DNA from: Hymenopus coronatus
Lineage: Eukaryota > Arthropoda > Insecta > Mantodea > Hymenopodidae
Length of the DNA: 64,000 nt
Direction: 5' to 3'
NCBI GenBank assembly: GCA_030762935.1
Contig: CM060882.1
Span: forward strand, 19,907,001 to 19,971,000
Shown here: piece after piece, positions 1 through 11,498 of the stretch
Layout of the letters: each line of letters begins with the position of its first letter
How positions within the stretch are numbered: the first letter of the stretch is position 1
The notes under the pieces: model-generated
The model's input: only the letters and a program-made list of their open reading frames with translations
Told to the model about the DNA's origin: nothing
Databases searched by the model: none
Position numbers and translations under genes: made by a program

Positions 1-30
1 CATGGTATATGTAGAGAAAGTAAAAATAAT
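1..30 (-). repeat. HINE-like family, terminal fragment
   Basis: It ends TAGAGAAAGT followed by AAAAA, the terminal signature of reverse-oriented copies of the window's commonest repeat. The rest of the copy lies outside the window. Confidence 0.6.
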
Positions 31-1555
31 TTACAAGTGGTATGTGAAAGTTATGGGCAGAAAGGCAAAGGTTGGGGACTGTTTATGGAAGGAGATGAAA
101 TAAGAATTAAGGATATTGAAAATCAGTAAATGTAGGATATTCTCTATATTGTAACAACTCTTTATTTCTTCCACAAACTGATTACAATCCGAATCTACAC
201 ACAAATAACTGTTGTTTTTCAATGTTTTTGTAACAATTCCAACATGTAGTCACTTTAGATGTTGTGGCGGTGGCTACTAAACGTGCTACAGATTTCTCAT
301 CAAAACTCACAGAACTACTGCAAGCATTGCATTCTTAATTGAAACTGAACCCTGGGCTTTGTTCCCTTTTTTATATCTGTTTATCACATGACAGGAAATT
401 TCTAAAATGTCTCACATGCAAAACCAGCGCAGATGTTGCAAACACATTCAGGTGTAACAATGCAGGATTTTATGTCAAAGAACCTTCTGACACCACACAT
501 TTCCACTCACATAGATGTAACAATCACAGCTGTAATGGCAAAAGAACTTGCTGCTGGCACACTTAATTGTAACAATGGATACCAACAATCAGTTATGACT
601 TATGAAGCAAGCCGTACACTGTTATTAGCGATTAAGACCGCAGGATGTAGTCACAGTGTAGAAAAAAAGTCTGATATTATATTCACATATCTTCCTCCAC
701 CCATTATTGTTTATAAAAACTATTCGTATGTAAGTTTATTTTTCTGTCTGCTTCACTTTAATGGAAATAAACCTTTATAGAAATAGCTACATTATGCATT
801 TTGGTTTAGAGAACAGCAATAGTCAAATGTTAAAAACTGGATACTACATGTTGGTCTTAACCCTAAATTGCATAAATTATTTTGATACATATGCTGCTTT
901 TCCTTTAATTTGCAAACCAGTATTTGTATCCCTTTGTACAAAGTGGTCTGGCCATCCATTCAAAGCTGAACGTCACGAGTTCAAATCCAGTGGCTACAGT
1001 CAAATGTGCCTGTGGTAAAGGATGGGGAGGTCCCAAGTAAAATAGTTGGTGTGATAGCACACTTGGATCTGACAGGATAACATTTGAATGCAGTTGCATG
1101 GATTTAGCTCTTTAAAAACAAACATAAAAAAAACCAGTTTTACTGCAAAAGTATTCATACTTTTACAGTATAAGACAGCTATAACTAAGCTTATTTTATT
1201 GTTGAAGATTAATACAAAAATTAGAAAATAAGTCAACTAAAAATTGTAAATGCTTTGATTAATCATGTTTCTGCTTATATGCAACACCATGCAATTAAGT
1301 GTTATAATTTTATATTTGTTCCATGCAATCATGAGAAACAACTGAAAATCAACAGAACTTTAAAAGAATGACAAGTACTGAACAAATCAGATACAAAACA
1401 GAACAGATTCAGTACAGAACAATGGAGATATTAAAAATGGCTTATGTCACAAAAGGAAAAGTTATTTAAAATAAATTGTGTCTTTTAATGTATACTATAT
1501 TGCTTCTTTAGCAGATTTTCATCTATCACATAATGTATATCTATCATATAATATC
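31..1555. other. NDUFS4: NDUFS4 intron sequence, no gene seen
   Basis: AT-rich intronic DNA. TGTAACAAT recurs near 230, 451, 515 and 567, suggesting a decayed local repeat. A B-box-like AGTTCAAATCC near 977-990 hints at an old tRNA-derived SINE (about 940-1090). Open frames here have no recognisable content. Confidence 0.4.
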
Positions 1556-1559
1556 TTTC

Positions 1560-1840
1560 CAAATTCCTTCTGAGAAAATCAAACATTTTTTAAAATATTC
1601 CACGTAAAGGGTAGTTTGGGACTTTTGAAACTCTTGTGTCACTCGTTGAAAGATACTGAACCTAATACCAAGTTTGATACTAAATTGACTTTTCATTTTT
1701 GAGTTATAAAGGGCCTTTTTCTAAAACTACTTTTTTTATCAGGTATGTTCAAAACAAGTATTTCTGGTGAAATCTCATTATTGAATTTTTGGGTAGAGTC
1801 CAATCTCTACCTACTATGTGCATTATGCAGTAAGTATGCT
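1560..1840 (-). repeat. HINE-like family, partial copy
   Basis: It carries the shared blocks in reverse order: GGGTAGTTTGGG, the TACCAAGTTTG stretch, CATTTTTGAGTTAT, and CTCATTATTGAATTTTTGGG, ending near the ACTATGTGCATTATG degenerate hairpin. Confidence 0.75.
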
Positions 1841-2059
1841 ACAAAGGCTATCAGGTGCATGGTCCATCTCCCAGTCATGTGCTGTACACTTGGCTGGCAG
1901 TCGCATGGCCTGACACCCAGTCACACATGTGTGGACATCAAATAAAATCTCAAATCACATTAACAATTATCAGAATAAACACAAAACATACCTTATCACA
2001 GGAGATGTTGGAAATGCCGTCCATCTGCATTAGTATATCTGTTTTTATTCACACAAATT

Positions 2060-2708
2060 AGCTCAGCTCCCGAAATAGTGCTAATTTCTGTGCTGATAAT
2101 TTGTTTTAATTCTTCTAATATTTGAAGATTAATTTTGTATACTTTATTTTTTAAGTAAACTCATAAATAAAAATCAATGCTGTAAGATCAGGGCACGGGT
2201 GGGTCATAAACCCTTACTAATATTTTCTATACTAAAAAAATTTCCACAATAAACTGTAATGATTCATCAGTTGCATGCGTAGAATCCTGGTGGAAATATC
2301 CACACCGACATTCAGTATCCAGCAGCTGTTCGAAACATAGTGTTAGTATGTTATTTCTCTATCTTTCTGCATTTATGGTACATTTATAAAAAATAGGCCC
2401 TATTATCCTCTATGCATTTATTGTTCACCATACCCTGATTTTTTGATCATGCAAGAGTTTCATGAATGCAATTGGGTTTGTCTGTAGCATAATGTTGCAT
2501 GTGTTGTGATGACATGATGCGAATGAAACCATGCTTCGTCACTGAACCGTATTATTCGTGGGTCGGTTCCATCATTAACATTCCTCAAAATGCAGTTACA
2601 GAAATTTACCTGATTCTGGAGTACATGTGGTAGCAATGCCTGGACAACAGTAACCTTGTATGGTTTGAGTTTTAAAAATGTTGATGCTTTCCAAGCTGAA
2701 GCTTTCAA
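2060..2708 (-). pseudogene. Decayed mariner/Tc1-type transposase (DDE_3-like)
   Basis: Fragments in order: LKPYKVTVVQALLPHVL, FCNCILRNVNDGTDP and FSDEAWFHSHH (first catalytic D region), then after frameshifts FHQDST (second D region), and a tail with YLKNKVYKIN and ILEELKQIISTEIS. This is the same family as the hairpin element at 39144-40074. Stops and shifts make it inactive. Ends were not identified. Confidence 0.65.
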
Positions 2709-3511
2709 AATGTCAGTTTCTTGTGTACTGTATACTGCATTTTAAAAGCACTTCAAGCAAAATTAAATACTTCCAAACATTCTTAAAAGTTATTCATGTG
2801 TTAACTGGACTAGAATAGAAATAAGACTGACACATGTGTGATGGCAGAATGGATGTACAAATGTACAGGGAAAAACAGTGAAGGTCACACAGGCCGTCTT
2901 CCTGGCAGCCAAGGTTTGTAACAAATGTACTGTACATACATTGTAACGAAAATAAAAATCAAGCTTTTGTAATAATAGTTTATAGTGACTATAGTGAGTG
3001 TAATACATCAAGTTGTTTGTTTTCCTGGATCACTTGGTAAATTCTGTAGTGACTATATTTTTGCAATAATCTGAACTTTCATCCAATAATTAAAATAAGT
3101 TGAAAGAAAATGGAAGGTAGCTATTTGACTGAAGTCATCTGCAGATACCAGACCATAATTCTGGCAGTATAACCTAACAAAGTGTCAAAGCAGTAAAAAA
3201 TTGTACACAATAGCTTCACTGTGAATATTTCCATGTGCAAAAGCTGGTTCACAATAACTGAGAACACTAACCAGAATGAGAACAACAAAGTTGAAATATT
3301 CATATTTTAACAGGATCATTCATATGACTTTCTCTATATCTCTGTAATATATTATTGTTAAAAAACTATTCTTCTATTTACTTCATGCTAATCGAAAAAA
3401 TGAACAGAAATGGTCTTATTATTTGCTTCCTAGTAAGTAGAAGGGAAATAAGGTAGTACACTGGGCTAAAGCAAATACACAATAGTCAAATCTTTTAAAA
3501 ACCAATTACTG

Positions 3512-3760
3512 TTTTTTTTTTGGTAGTGTTTAATGCCCGCTTTAACTATTTATGGCACTGCAGGCGGTGACACTGATGATACATGAATGATGATGGAGCA
3601 CCGGTGGAATGCAATGGCGGGGGAAACCGGAGTACCTGGAGAAAACCCACTCCAGCACCGCTTTGTCCACCACAAATCTCACATGCGGTCACTTGGGATC
3701 GAACCCCAGCTGTCTAGGTGAGAGAGTCAAGTGATCTAACCACTCGGTCACGGCGCAGCC
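3512..3760 (-). repeat. tRNA-derived SINE (family 3)
   Basis: Reverse-strand head has A-box TGACCGAGTGGTTAG-like and B-box GGTTCGATCCC, then a body shared almost base for base with 63319-63563, ending in a T-run on the + strand. It is inserted inside the HINE-like copy. Confidence 0.85.
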
Positions 3761-4056
3761 TTGATTGCTATGTGATTGAAGTTTCTCTGTTGTACGGCCA
3801 GGAGTTGATAAATTCCTGTATAAGGAAAGTATAAGTATGTTAAAACTGAACCCAATAACAAGGAATATCTCAAAAATGGTCAACTCCATGAAAAAAATGT
3901 ATATAACATAGTTTGTGTGTTTTAACAAGCTCTACTTGTGTTAATTAAATAACTCAGAAGTTTGAGACAAGTGAAGTTTTAATCAATGTGATGTTGAAAA
4001 TGAGTCGGAATAGTAACACTCACCTCACTTATATGTAATTGTTCAAAACATATGTT

Positions 4057-4953
4057 TCAAGGGCAATTGCCCTCTTCTTCAGTTGAAGTCCGACTGATGG
4101 CTGCTATTTGTGCTCTGTGGTCTATTACGGTGGAGCCATCTGGTGTTCTCAGTAGAAGTTCAAAATCATGTGGCGGTATTTCAAAATTCATCAGTTGGTC
4201 TTTTTGTTGTGTAATGAGAATATTCTCCCAAACTGTAAGTTCTGCCGGGTTGTTTACAGGTTTTAGTAATTTTATGTCATTTTGTATTTCATGATGTGAT
4301 GTCCAAAAATGGTATGCTACTGCCGATTTATCTGTTTGTTTCTGTTTGATATGTCTGAAATGTTCTTTTAGCCTTGTTTCCAGTCTTCTTTTTGTTTGGC
4401 CAATGTAACATGATTTGCAGTCCTTGCAATCAATTCTGTAGATGCCTGATCTCTGGTTTGTAGGTATGGGGTCTTTAATGTCTGTTTTCAATGCATTTTT
4501 TATGTTGAATTGGTTACTTGAAGCTAAACTTATATTGTATTTCTTGAAAATTTTTTTGAATTTCCTATCTGCTGTTGGGTGATAGGTGAATTTTTTATAT
4601 ATAACTTTCGGTTTTTGTATGGACAAAGTGGTGATTTGTTTTAAGGTTAATTTCTCCTTATGTTTTTTAATTTTTTGGTCAATGATGTCTGGGTTAAAAC
4701 CATTGGCTGAGGCTATATGTCTTAGTTGGAGGTATTCTGTGTTGTACTCTTCTGGGTCAAGTGGGATGCTGAGGAGTCTGTGTACTGAACTGTTGAAGAC
4801 TGCCTGTTTATGAGGTTCTGGGTTGAAACTATTCTGTTTTATGTAATTGTCTGTATGTGTGGTCTTCCTGTAGATGCCATAAGTGATCTTTTGTTCTTTC
4901 TGTGTTAGTTTTAGGTCCAGGTATGGTAGCATTTGGTCTTTTTCTGTTTCCAT
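4057..4953 (-). pseudogene. Penelope-like C-terminal GIY-YIG endonuclease region
   Basis: A 298-codon frame. GIY is at residues 170-172 and YIG at 183-185 (GIYRIDCKDCKSCYIGQTK), with the Cys cluster CKDCKSC between them as usual for Penelope endonucleases. RLETRLKEHFRHIK and WENILI lie in the expected places. The domain makes the nick for target-primed integration. It is intact as a frame but out of frame with the polymerase. Confidence 0.9.
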
Positions 4954-5764
4954 TGTGAATTGTATGTACCTGTCCTGTAGGTTTAGTAATTTTAGAGTCT
5001 TCTGCTAATTTTTTGGGGACCACCGCAAAAACATCATCAACATATCTAAACCATTTTTTGAATATATTCGGAAAACTGGAGGTTATATGTACTTCAAGTC
5101 GTCCCATGTACAGATTTGCTAAAAAGGGCGAAAGTGGGTTACCCATTGCTAAGCCTGATGATTGTCTGTAAAATCTACCATTGAATTGGAAATAATTCTG
5201 GTTGATGCAAAGTTCTGTTAAAGTATGGAAGTCTTCTATTTCTTTCTGGTTTAAGCCAATGCCCCTGAGCCATGCTTTGAAGGTTTCAAGTAACTTGTCG
5301 ACTGGGATGCTGGTGAATAATGATTTCACATCAAACGAAACCAACAACTCATTGTTTGAAACTTTGTACTCTTCTAGATGTTTTATTAGTTCTATGGAGT
5401 TTTTAATGGAAAGGTGGTTGTGTTCGGGGAAGCTATTGAATTTGTTAACTAACCACTTAGATAATTTGTAGGTTGGAGAGTTTATGCAATTGACTATTGG
5501 TCTCATGGGTTTGTCCGGTTTGTGGATTTTTGGCAAAGCATAAAGACGTGGTAGAGTTGGGTTTGCTTCTTTCATTTTGAATTTTTCTAGTTTAGGTATA
5601 ACTTCTGTTCTTTCTATTGTATGTTTTAAGGATGTTATCAGTGTGTTTAATGGGTTTTTACTTATTTCTGTATATTCTTTATTCTCTAAAAGGGTTTCTA
5701 CTTTTGAAATGTAACCTTTTTTGTCCATTATGACTGTTGTGTTTCCCTTATCTGCTTTTAAGAA
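4829..5764 (-). pseudogene. Penelope-like reverse transcriptase, frameshifted from the endonuclease
   Basis: Visible motifs in order: PRLYALPKIHKP, LVSFDVKSLFTSIP (first catalytic Asp region), SSGLAMGNPLSPFLANLYM, and FRYVDDVFAVV (YVDD catalytic pair, near 5040). These belong to the Penelope-type reverse transcriptase. The frame is lost near 4955, where the endonuclease frame takes over, so one shift separates the domains. The N-terminus is on the inverted arm. Confidence 0.92.
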
Positions 5765-5768
5765 AACA

Positions 5769-6064
5769 ACGAAGAAATTACATTTTTAAACAAGGGCTTC
5801 AAAACTTGCACTCAATTCTCGACCAACGTACAAGATTATATAGCGGACATAGAAATAGCTACAAAAGAACTAAACCGGACCGATCAATTAACAATAAAGA
5901 AAGAAGTTGCACCTATACTGCAGGAAATCAAAGACACAAAAATACAGAAGAACAAACATAAACAAATAATCAGGTCCTTAAACAAAAAACCGGTAGTTTT
6001 CTTAAAAGCAGATAAGGGAAACACAACAGTCATAATGGACAAAAAAGGTTACATTTCAAAAGTA
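5769..6064 (+). pseudogene. Penelope N-terminal segment in inverted orientation
   Basis: The + frame reads NEEITFLNKGFKTCTQ, then KKEVAPILQEI, and VVFLKADKGNTTVIMDKKG. It is the part that should precede the - strand polymerase frame. The KADKG...YISKV stretch occurs in both arms, so the inversion kept an overlap. Confidence 0.85.
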
Positions 6065-6676
6065 GAACAATTACATATAAGTGAGGTGAGTGTTACTATT
6101 CCGACTCATTTTCAACATCACATCTACTTGTGTTGTTGGGTAAGTTTTTGTCTACTTCTTACAATTCAGCAGTTATGCAAAAATTTGCAAAATTCATTCA
6201 GAATAAAGATGTGTTCAGAGGCTATTCCTGGAAAATTTAAGATATGCATTTTGTTTGTCATGTAAATATCTTTGTTAGAGCTATTTTTGAGAAATAAAAA
6301 TGTTCCCAAGTAAAGGATAGTTGGGGGTGAGGGGCATTTTCTTGAAAATCTTGGAGTTGCATCCTTGGAAGGTACTGAAGCTAAATACCAACTTTGCCAT
6401 TTAACAGACTCTTCATTTTTGAGCTATGCTTCCCACAGACACATCAAGATTGTTCTAAAAATGCTTTTTTTATTCAAGGGGTCTCAAAACATATATTTCT
6501 GGTGACACCTCAGTATCAAATTTTTGGGTACAATACCTTCTCTGTACACTAGTACATGTATTCCCAGGCATGGCTTATTAGACCCATATTGTGTATAATA
6601 GATTCTTCCCCTGGAAATTATTCAAGGAGGCTGTGATATAGCACAGACACAACTTAGTCTATTCACAATTCTTTCA

Positions 6677-6915
6677 ATGTTAGGCCTCTTGTGTAAATAT
6701 TTTCACCATCAAATCAGTAACTCCTCCACACATGACAGTGAAAGCATGATTAAGAATTGTACATGGTCCTTTAGTTATCTCAGTGTATTGATAGCATCAC
6801 TGAATGATCTTAACAGGATTTTGTTGATTGATTGCTTGACATCTTCAGAATGTTACTTTGGAGTTGGAATACACTAAGAATGACACTGCTTTTTTTTTTT
6901 TTTTTTTGCTTCCAG
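6677..6915. other. NDUFS4: 3' end of the NDUFS4 intron
   Basis: Apparently unique AT-rich sequence ending in a 19-T run and the acceptor at 6915. No gene seen. Confidence 0.4.
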
Positions 6916-7093
6916 TGGTGACCCACTGTCAAACATGAAGGTGGAGTTCAGGGATGAAAACGAAGCTATTGCATTCTGTGAAAAGAATGGATGGAGGTGG
7001 TTCATTGATGAACAGCCACACAAGGAATCTAAACCAAAATCTTATGGAGTAAATTTCTCATGGAACAGGAGAACTAGAGTTTCCACTAAATAA
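6916..7093 (+). CDS. NDUFS4: NDUFS4, last coding exon (complex I 18-kDa subunit)
   Basis: NDUFS4 is an accessory subunit of mitochondrial NADH:ubiquinone oxidoreductase (complex I), located in the matrix arm near the N-module. The frame reads GDPLSNMKVEF, then DENEAIAFCEKNGW, and ends KPKSYGVNFSW / RTRVSTK before TAA at 7091-7093; this is the conserved C-terminal part of the family. A long T tract and the acceptor TTTGCTTCCAG end at 6915, and the exon opens with the third base of a split codon. About 59 residues are here. The preceding exons, including the usual ...ENPLMGW region, were not found in 1-6915, so they must lie left of the window. No internal stop or frameshift was seen, so this looks like a live gene. 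Confidence 0.93.
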
Positions 7094-7250
7094 ACCAATG
7101 GTGTTAAATGCCAAAACAGCAAACATAATGAAAAGAATTGGATTTTAATAAGAATGTCACATGTGTATGATATGTTAAATAAATTATGTAGGTCAAACAA
7201 AAACTGTTTCTTCATTATGGAAGCAAATAAATCCTTTACCAAAATGCAGG
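7094..7250 (+). promoter_or_regulatory. NDUFS4: Probable NDUFS4 3' UTR with polyadenylation signals
   Basis: AT-rich sequence follows the TAA. AATAAA hexamers lie at 7178-7183 and 7226-7231, either of which would end the transcript within about 150 nt of the stop. The cleavage site itself is inferred. Confidence 0.55.
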
Positions 7251-7975
7251 AAATACATAACTTTAAAGTGATTTCACTTTTTGAATTCATGAAGTAGTAA
7301 AGCAAACCATCTGACAAGGGAAGGCCTCATTGGCAGTGGGCATGCTTACGACTTTTCTTGCTTAGTATGTCATCTCTGCTCCTCTCGTGGATACTCTCTT
7401 CTATTCATCCCTTCATGTGGCACTGCCATATACTCAATGGAGCGAGTTTGTTTACTTCTACTTTGAACTTAAAGTGAAACAAGTATATCCATATTATCAT
7501 GAAGTTGCTAATGTTAGTAACCACAATATGCAAGTTTCCAAATACCATCATGTCCTTCTGCATAAGAACTTTGGTATGAATGAATGAGTTTTTTTTACCA
7601 ACATTTCTATACAGCTTTTAATTGCAAAATGTTACTTATTACTAATAATATCCTTTATTTCTGAATTTAAGGAGAGGCATCATTATAATTAATACCAGAT
7701 TATGTATACAACAGATGAAGAAAATAGTATTTTCAAAAGAATGTTTGAGTACAGTGGTGTGTTAAATGAATGTGTTCACTCATCAAGTACAATGCACACT
7801 GATTTTCCATAGCACCTGTCTAGTATATGATGTAACAGTTAGTGCAAGTGTTCGCCACCAGTAACATGAAGTGGGACAGATACTTCCCTCTGTAATGGGC
7901 TGTAAGTTTTGGATATTTTTGCATATCTTATATTAATTCCACCTGTATTGTCAACATTGTCATTCCTTATGATAG
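7251..7975. other. Intergenic, nothing recognised
   Basis: No coding motif or repeat could be assigned. Open frames are short and of low information. Confidence 0.4.
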
Positions 7976-7979
7976 CTGC

Positions 7980-8054
7980 CTTTTTTTTTTTTTGTCTTAC
8001 CAATGAACTTTCAAAGCTTTTTTTTTTTTTTTTGTCTTACCAATGAACTTTCAA

Positions 8055-8108
<54 letters not shown>

Positions 8109-8125
8109 CTCTCTCTCTCTCTCTG
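7980..8125. repeat. T-rich tandem duplication and homopolymer
   Basis: GTCTTACCAATGAACTTTC plus AAAGC and a T-run occurs twice (7995 and 8034 starts). A T-tract of about 50 bases follows from 8060, then (CT)n to 8125. Confidence 0.85.
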
Positions 8126-8229
8126 TTTTCTTAGATTCAATGTGTTGCTACCTCATTTCATTTGAAAAGTTTTCTCACTTTTGTAGAAGATACTCATCTT
8201 TACACAATTTTGTTTGCTTACATTCTAGA

Positions 8230-8650
8230 GTACAAGTTTTTGGCACATAAATTAAAATGAGATGAAAGATGGTTAATAAATGGAAAGTATATTGAGGTGA
8301 AACAATTTGATTACTTTAGGATCAGATTCACAAGCAACGGTAAATAAGAGGCACATTCCAATATGCAAAATTGAAATGAAAACTAGCAATGAAAGCTATC
8401 AGTTTGTTTATACAAAACATCCTTATTAACAATGAATCAGCTGGGAAAGACTTCTGAAGCAGTAGGTGAGTCTAAGATGCCTTATGGAATGAAATCTGGG
8501 GAGTGAAAAAGGGATGGTTAAAGATTGATGTAGTTCATTGAATGTTTTGCAAGGAAGTTTTGGTTTTACCCAAGAGTTCACCATCGGGTGGAGTTAGGAA
8601 GAATAGGGAAAAAAGCATAATAGAAGATATAGATAATACATTTGGATGAT
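8230..8650 (+). pseudogene. LINE C-terminal remnant
   Basis: Frames contain KYIEVKQFDYFRIRFTSNG, a match to the YLG-type loop of non-LTR reverse transcriptases. After stops comes IDVVH-MFCKEVLVLPKSS with GGVRKN, like the FCKxVLGLPxxxxxGAV region that follows the polymerase in several LINEs. It is heavily broken. Confidence 0.5.
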
Positions 8651-9045
8651 AATAAAAGAATACTTTAAGTTTCAGAAAATTGCAATACAAAGATAGAAAA
8701 TGTATTGGGAGATGGGGACGAGATTAAAAGAACTAGGCTGGAGAAATGTTTGTCTATCAGACATAAATAACATTGGATTTTGAAAACAAGTGAGAATGAT
8801 GGTGGAAGAGAGAGAAAAACAACATGGGGCAAGCTTAGAGAATAAAAGTTCTTTGATGCTATAACCCTAGATTCAAAAAGTCGCCGGAATAATTTATTTT
8901 CTCTAATGTATACAAAAATGAAGAATATTTTATTTTTAGTTATTGGTAACATCCATGACAATATTTCATTTCAATTTTCATACTAATAATGATTGTTGTC
9001 TTTATTTGGCAAGTCGTTTTGATTTTGTATGCATGTTCATTTATC
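8651..9045. other. Intergenic, possible LINE continuation
   Basis: No firm motif. It may be the decayed tail of the LINE at 8230-8650. Confidence 0.3.
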
Positions 9046-9049
9046 ACAT

Positions 9050-9370
9050 TTCATAATGTTGGCAATATAAAGTTCTGCGTTTTGTTAAACAAATCTCCCT
9101 CAAAGACATTGAGAATGATGAAAGAAGCTTATAGTGAAGGAGTGATGAAGAAAACTCAGGTGTATGAATGGCATAAGCGTTTTGTTCAAGATTTTTGAAT
9201 GCTGAAGAAATTATTGTACATGCGACAAGGGTACTATGATAGTTATCTGAAAATGATTTCCAAGAGTGCTTCCGCTCTTTACATGCAGTGGCTGAAGAAG
9301 TATCACTGCAGAAGGGAACTATTGTGAAGGAAATGTTGTGTAAATTGCTTTATGGGAACTTGTTTCTGTA
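9050..9370 (+). pseudogene. Mariner transposase N-terminal remnant
   Basis: FCVLLNKSPSKTLRMMKEAY, then VYEWHKRFVQDF, matches the helix-turn-helix start of mariner transposases and is the same module as in the element at 44423-45295. A stop follows immediately, and the downstream part is decayed. Confidence 0.6.
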
Positions 9371-9582
9371 TTATTTACACATTCTGGGAACCTTTCAAAT
9401 GTAGTACATAAGATGGCAATATAAATTGGTGGAGGGAGAAAAATGTAGACACATGTAAGAAGTTGGAAAGAATAGGCCTTGCATGGATGTGCACAGGAGT
9501 ATTAGTGTTAAACAAATAGGAAACAATTGCCCAGGTAAATATATCATTTATGAGAAATTGGGTGATATTCTCCATTGTTTAA

Positions 9583-10237
9583 CACATTGAAGCCCAAGTC
9601 CGAGTATAGCTCGGGCAGTGCAAAGTGTTCATGCAGCCCACGCAGGTATTTTTAACACTTTTAATGCAATTCCACAACTGTAACTCGGTCTTGGGCTATG
9701 CAGCAAAGGTCATGCATTAGTTATCATTCAGTTGTCTGATTTGTGCTGCTATCTGTCCTCGCTTAAGTCAAGTAATAGGAATTTTCAGAGTCTTAGTAAT
9801 ATTGACTGCTCTTGGGCAGTCATGCTATTTTCCTTGAAGGTGGTGATCTGTTTATTACTTTTCTTAAAATTTATAATGCAGTATTTTCCTTGTTTTCTGT
9901 GAACTGAATCTGAAGCTGAAATTCAAGATGCAATAAATGAAATTCTGGTTCCGAGGGAGAGATTTTTGAGCTTTCAATAAATTTAGTGTAAGCTGCTTTA
10001 TGCAAATTTTTTTCAAACTCATATTTGATATTAGTTGTAAATTTAAAATAAAACAGTAATTCAGAAGTTATGACTATTTTGTTATTTGTTGTGAAATCCT
10101 TGAAAACTGTACTTTTAGATTGTACCAAGGCATTTTAGCAGATTTCATTGATGTACTGTAAAAAATAATTCAAAATAGGTGTAAAAACCCTGGGTCTCTT
10201 GGCTCTTCAACTAAAGAAATGCCTGGGCTCCAATGTG
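9583..10237. mobile_element. piggyBac-type MITE
   Basis: TTAA at 9579-9582 and at 10238-10241 flank inverted ends CACATTGAAGCCCAAG and CACATTGGAGCCCAGG. TTAA duplication plus short inverted ends is the piggyBac signature. The 655-bp interior holds no transposase, so the element is non-autonomous. Two open frames inside carry no known domain. Confidence 0.8.
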
Positions 10238-10249
10238 TTAATAGAATGC

Positions 10250-10790
10250 AAAAAGGTCAGAAGACGTAGAGAGGATGTATGGAACTTGTTCACTGCTGAC
10301 AAATTCTAGTAACAGTATATGTCCAGAATTGAATAAATTGCACCAGATTACCTGACTGGAAATTATGTAATAGCTTTCGGGCATATAAATGATACACATT
10401 AGCAGATTTTTTACAAGTTTTATTTCTGCATGGCCTCGACCTCTACAGCATTATTGCACCATTTTTGCTGTGAATGGTTTAAAATGCAACAAAAATTCAG
10501 AACTTCAGTGTACAAAGCATTGTCATTTCTCTCTGAAATCCCACTACAGCTGATGTAATGTTGGCATCATGCATGGTCTACTGGTCTGTATTGTAGGATA
10601 CCCAGATTTCAAGGGTTACTTACCCTCTCGCCCCAGCTGGTAATCCTTGAGGGTTAGTAACTCAGGATTTTTGGTTTGCAAGAGATGTGGAGATGGTCAC
10701 CTCCAAGGAAAGGCAAAATGGGGAAGGGGATAATCTTAATCTAAAGGGGTTTAGAGATGATCAGGAGGGAGCTGGAGTTAAAAATAAAAG
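10250..10790. other. Intergenic, nothing recognised
   Basis: No coding or repeat signature found. Confidence 0.35.
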
Positions 10791-10794
10791 AGAA

Positions 10795-11060
10795 ATTTAA
10801 TTAAATTAAGTTTTATTTATAGACATTCTTTAACTGTGGTACTTAGTGTCACATTCTATATTGGGCATGAAAGACCACTTAATCTTGTTCAGAGGCCTCT
10901 TTATATGCTTGAAGTTCCTTTACATGCCATAAATCTCTGACATAGGACCAATGGCTTTACTTCCCTTCCCTTTTATGCCTGAAAAAAACCTGTCTTTCTT
11001 TGCTGGATACGAACCTGTGTCCTTGGGAACCAAATGCTAGTGTGTTATAGAATAAGAGGC
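10795..11060 (-). repeat. tRNA-derived SINE (family 1)
   Basis: Reverse-strand copy of the family best seen at 11499-11770: TTTTATTTATAGACATTC, GGGCATGAAAGACC, AGAGGCCTCTTTAT, GCCATAAATCTCTGACA, then a degraded tRNA-like head. Confidence 0.8.
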
Positions 11061-11498
11061 ATGATACAGCTAACTTAAAAATATTAGCAATTTAGAAATA
11101 TTCAGATAGGCGAGTTACTTAAGAACAGGACCTTAACTACTGGCTTACTTGGCACATGTCAACTTAATGCACTAAATGACTTATTGCCATCTTAGAACTA
11201 CACTCTTACTTCTGGTGATATACATCATGACCTCTTGATGATCAGACATGCGGTTGCAGAGCGATGGACATAGAGAACAAAACTAGTTGACAGACAACTT
11301 TTAAAGTATCCTTACATTGTCAGCACTTCTGAGAAGTTATGATAAAGCCTTAATTAAGACATCCTATTTACAAAATCTGGACTGTTCTAATATGCTACAA
11401 TGTGGTCAAAGATTTAGAGGCTGATTCACAACAACCAGAATTTTGAAATATATTTTAATGGGAGTGTTCACAATTGACAGGAAACTTTCCCAGATCCC

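Larger units (their letters stand above)
3943..6122 (-). mobile_element. Penelope-like retroelement with inverted 5' segment
   Basis: The element is flanked by a perfect 12-bp duplication TCTACTTGTGTT (3931-3942 and 6123-6134). About 57 bp at 3990-4046 reappear inverted at 6066-6122. The - strand carries reverse transcriptase and endonuclease frames; the + strand arm 5769-6064 carries the N-terminal part. The two arms share about 63 bp around 5702-5764 and 5998-6064. This head-to-head structure is typical of Penelope elements. Confidence 0.93.
3315..6560 (-). repeat. HINE-like family copy split by a SINE and a Penelope-like element
   Basis: It starts at the CTTTCTCTATATCTCTG end (about 3326) and runs through AACAAGGAATATCTC (about 3860). 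It resumes after the Penelope insertion with GTAAGTTTTTGTCTACTTC (6140) and reaches GGGTAGTTTTGGG-type and AAATTTTTGGGTAC blocks near 6530. The interrupted repeat dates both insertions as younger than the host copy. Confidence 0.85.

Noticed and set aside
228..580. Regulatory array of four TGTAACAAT motifs
   Set aside because: Uneven spacing and no supporting context; chance or an old repeat is as likely.
433..780. 115-codon + frame near the window start
   Set aside because: No recognisable domain, no splice context and repeated TGTAACAAT words; best read as decayed repeat within the NDUFS4 intron.
8665..8961. 98-codon - strand frame
   Set aside because: Low-information composition opposite a LINE remnant; no known motif.
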